Assembly: GCA_900754535.1 (NCBI GenBank)
Contig: CAAEDF010000027.1
Location: 1-9,820 of the forward strand
Direction: 5' to 3'
Source of the DNA: Clostridia bacterium
GTDB taxonomy: Bacteria > Bacillota > Clostridia > Oscillospirales > CAG-382
Length of the DNA: 9,820 nt
Each line of letters starts with the position of its first letter. Position 1 is the first letter of the stretch. This document shows, piece after piece, positions 6,243-9,820 of the stretch. Under the pieces are notes generated by a model, which was not told the DNA's origin, searched no databases, and saw only the letters and a program-made list of their open reading frames with translations. A program made the position numbers and the translations under genes.

Positions 6243-6282
6243 CTTATATGGATGTTTTTTTACGGTAAAAGGAGAGTTTTTT

Positions 6283-8976
6283 ATGAAAAAGGCTGTTGCT
6301 GCGCTTTTGCTCTGCGCTACAATGCTCACGGGTACTCCGCTCCTGTCTTTCGCACAGGAAGCCAACCCTGCGCCCACCGTCATACCTGCCGTGCGCGAAT
6401 GGACGGGCGGCACCGGCAGCTATGTACCGGACGGGGATACGGTAATCCGCTATCCTGCCGGTGACGCCGATACGGAAAAGCGTGTTGAGATAATAAAAGG
6501 ATATTTTGAGGATATGTTTTCACTTACCGTCTCCTCATCGACAGATACGGCCGCCGCGGGAGAGGGCGACATAATCCTGACCCTTGACGGCTCGGACGCG
6601 GATACCCTCGGAGAGGACGGCTATGTGCTGGAGATAAGCGACAGGGTGAATATAACCGCTCCGTCCGCTCAGGGCCTGTTCTACGGCATGGTGACGGTGG
6701 TCCAGTCGTATTACGCCGACGGCGCCGTGCCCTGCGGAAAAGCAAGGGATTATGCATATTATCCCATAAGATCCGGCATGATAGACGTTGCGCGCGCCTA
6801 TATCCCGCTTGAATATGTCGAGGAGATAACAAAGTATTTCGCGTATTTCAAGCTCAACGAAATACACCTGCATATCAACGACATCGGTCAGAACGGCTAT
6901 AATATATTCCGCCTCGAGAGCGACGTCGAGGGACTGACCGCAACCGACGGCTATTACACAAAGGACGAGTATCGCGCTTATCAGAAGCGTATGCTCGATT
7001 ACGGCGTAACGGTAATAACCGAGATAGATACTCCGGCGCATTCCGCGTGCTTCGCGTCTGTCGTCCCGGAGCTTATGCTCGATGCAAATCACCTCGATAT
7101 CTCAAAGCCCGAGACGGTGGAATTCGTTAAATCACTGTTTGACGAATATATCACCGGCGACGACCCCGTTTTCGTCTCCCGTAAAGTACATATCGGTACC
7201 GACGAATACCCCGTTGAGTACAGCGAGATCATGCGCGCATATATCAACGAGCTGATAGAATTCGTCAACTCGCGCGGCTATACACCGCGTTTCTGGGGCT
7301 CGTTCGGCAACGACGGGTTCAACGGAACAACGCCGGTCTCATCGGAGGCGGAAACAAATTTCTGGGCGGTATCGCTTTCGGATTACAAAACACTTTTCGA
7401 CATGGGCTATGACGTGATAAACACCTGCGGTCCCGTGCTTTATGTCGTGCCCGGAGGCAACTACGGATTTGCCGACCGCTATGATCTTGAATATCTCTAT
7501 TCCTCATGGTTCGTCAATTATATGGGCACCGACGCCTCTACCGCCGTCGACCCCGACCACGAGCAGCTGAAGGGCGCGTCGTTCGCGCTCTGGAACGACC
7601 TGCACACCGCATACGGCGGCTTTTCGTTCTTCGATATAATCGATAGGCTGCGCGGAATGGTATGCCTGATCTCCGAAAAGACCTGGTGCGGCGAGCAGAC
7701 ACGAGATATAGAGGCGTCGGACTTTGTCGCACGGTACGAAAAGCTTTCCCTGCGCGCCGGCGACGCCAATCCCATGCACTATGCACAGCTTCCGATAGAG
7801 GGCGATGTCCCCGAAGGCGTTGACGCGGTAGGATTTCCTTATCTGGCCTCGATAGAGGTGTGCGCCGATTCCTACGGCGATAGCGCCTCGATATTTTCCG
7901 GCTCCGTCGGAACTCTCTATGTGGGCGCGGACGGACAGCTGGGCTTCAGACGCGAGGTGTACGATTTCAGCTTCGATTATACGCTTCCGCTCGGCGAGTG
8001 GGTGAAGCTGACGCTGTATGCCGATAACAAGCAAACCGTGCTGATAGTGGACGACACCTATTACTATCATCCTCAAAACAACAAAAATCCCTCTCTCTGC
8101 CAAAGCTCCACCTTTGTGCTTCCGCTTGAGGAGATCTGCAAGGGCTTTGACGGCCAATACCGCAATCTGCGGGTGGAAAAAAACGATGTCAATCTGGAAG
8201 AGCTGCGCATAGACTGCAATTTTGCAAAAAACATGACCGTCACCTCAAGCTCGGTGGAGCTCGACCTGGAAAAATTCGTCCCCTCAAAGGCTGTGGACGG
8301 CGACCCGAACACCCGCCTGTCCTTTTCGGCTTCCTCCGATAACCAGTGGATGATAGTGGACCTCGGCGAGGAAAGGACGGTTAACCGCATCGAGATCGAT
8401 TTCTTCGAGCATATTTCGGATTATAAGGTGTACGTTTCAACAGACGGCGAAAATTATACCGAGATCCTTCACATCCAAAGCGGCGAGGACGGCAAGCGGC
8501 AGACCGACGTGCACGAATTCGACCCGGTCAGCGCAAGATATATCAAATACGAGCAGCTCAAGCGCTTCCATATAGCCGACTGGAACGCCTGGTACAGCGG
8601 CGGCATATGCGAATTCGGCGTATACGGGTTCGACGACACCGAATATAAGGATCTCCTCGAAAAAACAAGCGGCTGCGACGACCCGTCCGTCCGTGCGGCA
8701 AGAGCCGAGCTTGAATCGTATCTCGATACGGAAAATGCCTACCTGACTCACGCCGCGGCTCTGCGTGACACCCTCGAAGAGCTTTACGCCGCATATGTCT
8801 CCGGCCCCGAAACCTCCTCCGACGGCGCCTCGTCTTCCGCAGCCGCGGAATCCTCTTCCGCTTCTTCCGCCGCCCCCGAATCCTCGTCCGGGGCGCTTCC
8901 GTACATAATCGGCGCCGCGATCCTTGCCGCCGCTGCCGTTATAACGGCGGTTGTCCTGAAAAGGAAGAAGAAATAG
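6283..8976 (+). CDS. Surface-anchored multidomain GH20 beta-hexosaminidase-like enzyme
   Basis: 897 residues. In order: signal peptide (1-24, cleavage near SFA|Q); GH20 N-terminal alpha/beta domain (about 30-155); GH20 TIM barrel (about 158-490); a concanavalin/LamG-like lectin domain (about 500-635); a discoidin/CBM32-like domain (about 645-785, 'SKAVDGDPNTRLSF', 'NQWMIVDLGEERTVNRIEIDF'); a helical FIVAR-like segment (786-838); a Ser/Ala-rich linker (840-870); a membrane helix (871-892) and the tail 'KRKKK'. Catalytic pair D307-E308 in 'HIGTDEY'; R163 in 'RSGMIDVAR', H197 in 'LHLHIND', H253 in 'EIDTPAHS' and W437 in 'LWND' are the other family positions. GH20 enzymes use substrate-assisted catalysis to remove beta-GlcNAc/GalNAc, or lacto-N-biose in one subgroup. 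It has no LPXTG, so it is held by its C-terminal helix. ATG 6283 fits AAAGGAGAG 7 nt upstream and begins a proper signal peptide. Confidence 0.95.
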   Translation: MKKAVAALLLCATMLTGTPLLSFAQEANPAPTVIPAVREWTGGTGSYVPDGDTVIRYPAGDADTEKRVEIIKGYFEDMFSLTVSSSTDTAAAGEGDIILTLDGSDADTLGEDGYVLEISDRVNITAPSAQGLFYGMVTVVQSYYADGAVPCGKARDYAYYPIRSGMIDVARAYIPLEYVEEITKYFAYFKLNEIHLHINDIGQNGYNIFRLESDVEGLTATDGYYTKDEYRAYQKRMLDYGVTVITEIDTPAHSACFASVVPELMLDANHLDISKPETVEFVKSLFDEYITGDDPVFVSRKVHIGTDEYPVEYSEIMRAYINELIEFVNSRGYTPRFWGSFGNDGFNGTTPVSSEAETNFWAVSLSDYKTLFDMGYDVINTCGPVLYVVPGGNYGFADRYDLEYLYSSWFVNYMGTDASTAVDPDHEQLKGASFALWNDLHTAYGGFSFFDIIDRLRGMVCLISEKTWCGEQTRDIEASDFVARYEKLSLRAGDANPMHYAQLPIEGDVPEGVDAVGFPYLASIEVCADSYGDSASIFSGSVGTLYVGADGQLGFRREVYDFSFDYTLPLGEWVKLTLYADNKQTVLIVDDTYYYHPQNNKNPSLCQSSTFVLPLEEICKGFDGQYRNLRVEKNDVNLEELRIDCNFAKNMTVTSSSVELDLEKFVPSKAVDGDPNTRLSFSASSDNQWMIVDLGEERTVNRIEIDFFEHISDYKVYVSTDGENYTEILHIQSGEDGKRQTDVHEFDPVSARYIKYEQLKRFHIADWNAWYSGGICEFGVYGFDDTEYKDLLEKTSGCDDPSVRAARAELESYLDTENAYLTHAAALRDTLEELYAAYVSGPETSSDGASSSAAAESSSASSAAPESSSGALPYIIGAAILAAAAVITAVVLKRKKK

Positions 8977-9412
8977 CGTCCGTCTCATGTGATCCGTAAT
9001 CTCCTTTGCGCTCCGTTCGCTTCGCGGCCCGTATGCCTCCGCGCCCTGCGCCCGAACGCTTTACGCCGGCGATACGGCGGCCTCTGCCGTCTGCCTCCGG
9101 CGCGCCGCGGGTACGACATGCCGCGGCTGATATGTGATCCCCGCGGCAGGCGCATAAAAGCATACCCGGCAACCGGCCACCCATAAAAAACCGCCTGCCC
9201 GGCAGAGTCTTCACGGCTCTGTCGGGCAGGCTTTGCCTTTGTGTGCGGAAGCTTTGCGCAGAACGCATACGCTGCCTTGCGCGTCCGCCCCCTCATTGTG
9301 CGGAGAACATTTTTGCCGCGTTGACGGCTCATTGGCTTTTGATGTTCACCGCGTGGCTGTTTTTGCCGCAATCATGAAATCGTCTGTTCGTTCATCTGCC
9401 TGCGCCCGAAAT
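8977..9412. other. 436-nt non-coding stretch between convergent genes, with several inverted repeats
   Basis: No convincing gene lies here; the open frames on both strands are Arg-rich and arise from the high GC content. Besides the terminator at 9193-9231 there is a two-part hairpin (CGCCGG 9064-9069 with CCGGCG 9097-9102, and inside it ACGGC 9074-9078 with GCCGT 9086-9090). A second one is TGCCGCGG 9119-9126 with CCGCGGCA 9141-9148. They may be the structured 3' end of the GH20 mRNA or simply GC-rich chance. The part 9241-9412 shows nothing I can name. Confidence 0.5.
9185..9231. terminator. Bidirectional terminator between GH20 and the right-hand minus-strand gene
   Basis: GCCTGCCCGGCAGAG (9193-9207) pairs with CTCTGTCGGGCAGGC (9217-9231), 15 pairs with one G-T wobble, around a 9-nt loop. 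On the minus strand the stem is followed by GG and then six Ts (plus-strand A-run 9185-9190), a good intrinsic terminator for the gene entering from the right. On the plus strand the tail is TTTGCCTTT, weaker, but it is the first terminator after GH20. Confidence 0.85.
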
Positions 9413-9820
9413 TCAGGACACGTTTGTGATGCTCATTATATCGACCGAGAAGCCCGTCAGCGTGTAAGAGCCGTCGGTATTCTCGGAAAACCACGCCGTG
9501 GCGTAGAATATGTCGTCTATTCCGCTCATGATGACCGCCGCCATTATCTTCGGATCTTCATCGCCGAACGACACCTCTTCGACATAGTTCACGAGAGGCA
9601 TATAGGTGTATCTGCAGTATTTCAGCAAAAAGGCAAGATATTTTGAGGTGTCCTGCTCAGCTATCGGAGTTCCGTAATAATCCAGCGCGGGCTCATAGCC
9701 CTCCTCAAGAGTGTCGATAAGCGCCGCGGCTTCTTCGTATTTCTCCCGGCCGACGACCTTTATTATCTCCTCGGAATCGGAAGCCTAAATCGCGTTAAGG
9801 AACGGTTTTAGCGCATCAAG
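9413..9820 (-). pseudogene. 3' end of an unrecognised gene interrupted by an in-frame TAG
   Basis: The frame enters from beyond the window edge and ends with TGA at 9413-9415. From the edge it reads 'LDALKPFLNAI', then TAG at 9785-9787, then 'ASDSEEIIKVVGREKYEEA' and on to '...YTLTGFSVDIMSITNVS'. Both sides of the TAG look like continuous helical protein. The first ATG after the TAG is at the Met of 'YTYMPLV', too far in to be a natural start, though a TTG at 9626-9628 also exists. The visible 123 residues after the TAG have a helical first half and a beta-rich end ('FYATAWFSENTDGSYTLTGFSVD'), perhaps an NTF2-like or similar C-terminal domain; I do not recognise the family. The disruption may be a nonsense mutation (CAG to TAG), an assembly error or amber read-through; TAG is an ordinary stop for the GH20 gene here. 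Confidence 0.55.

Noticed and set aside
8893..8976. Sortase anchor at the GH20 C-terminus
   Set aside because: The sequence before the helix is ALPYIIG, not LPXTG; the helix plus KRKKK tail supports a simple membrane anchor.
8437..8988. 183-codon minus-strand Gly/Arg-rich open frame opposite the GH20 C-terminus
   Set aside because: Its composition mirrors the Ser/Ala-rich linker codons on the other strand; not a gene.
8985..9371. Overlapping Arg-rich minus-strand frames in the right-hand gap
   Set aside because: They run through a strong terminator hairpin, have no ribosome sites and no recognisable content.
9413..9820. Genome-wide TAG recoding
   Set aside because: The GH20 gene in the same window ends on TAG right after its natural C-terminal tail, so one in-frame TAG is not enough to support recoding.

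Overview
The window looks like a chromosomal piece of a low-GC-phylum (Firmicutes/Bacillota, class Clostridia) bacterium with a moderately GC-rich genome, most likely a gut or other host-associated anaerobe. The reasons are the strong GGAGG-type ribosome binding sites, the lipobox lipoprotein with a Ser/Glu-rich linker, the surface glycosidase with a C-terminal membrane anchor, and the mix of families (GH20, GH27, DUF4855, peptidase M55). No rRNA, tRNA, CRISPR array, transposase or phage gene is visible. The assignment to Clostridia is inference; no marker gene is present.

Left half (36-4123, all minus strand). Reading in the direction of transcription, a consensus-like promoter (4168-4196) drives a secreted lipoprotein of unknown function (4123-3035). 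It is followed 12 nt later by a small DUF1648-like membrane protein (3022-2732) and then by a DppA-type D-aminopeptidase of family M55 (2684-1881). A hairpin with terminator character (1773-1810) closes this unit. Beyond it lies a separate DUF4855 protein with an N-terminal discoidin-like domain (1679-36), whose untranslated leader carries a strong hairpin.

Right half (4227-8976, plus strand). A near-perfect sigma-70 promoter, divergent from the first, drives a four-helix membrane protein (4345-4776). A GH27 alpha-galactosidase/alpha-N-acetylgalactosaminidase-like enzyme (4867-5991) follows, possibly from its own promoter. A 69-residue zinc-ribbon protein starts inside the GH27 stop region (5984-6193). 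After a 15-bp hairpin comes an 897-residue surface GH20 beta-hexosaminidase-like enzyme (6283-8976) with lectin-like, discoidin, helical, Ser-rich and membrane-anchor parts.

Right end. A 436-nt structured non-coding stretch holds a bidirectional terminator. A minus-strand gene then enters from beyond the window edge. Its reading frame is interrupted by an in-frame TAG at 9785-9787, so it is a candidate pseudogene or recoded gene.

How the parts may work together (inference): the membrane-anchored GH20 would trim HexNAc-containing host glycans outside the cell. The GH27 enzyme, which has no signal peptide, would act on imported alpha-linked oligosaccharides in the cytoplasm. GH27 has Ser where classical alpha-galactosidases have Glu, which hints at an alpha-GalNAc substrate. 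The DUF4855 protein, with carbohydrate-binding and barrel-like parts, fits a glycan theme. The M55 unit points to D-amino-acid peptide (cell wall) turnover.
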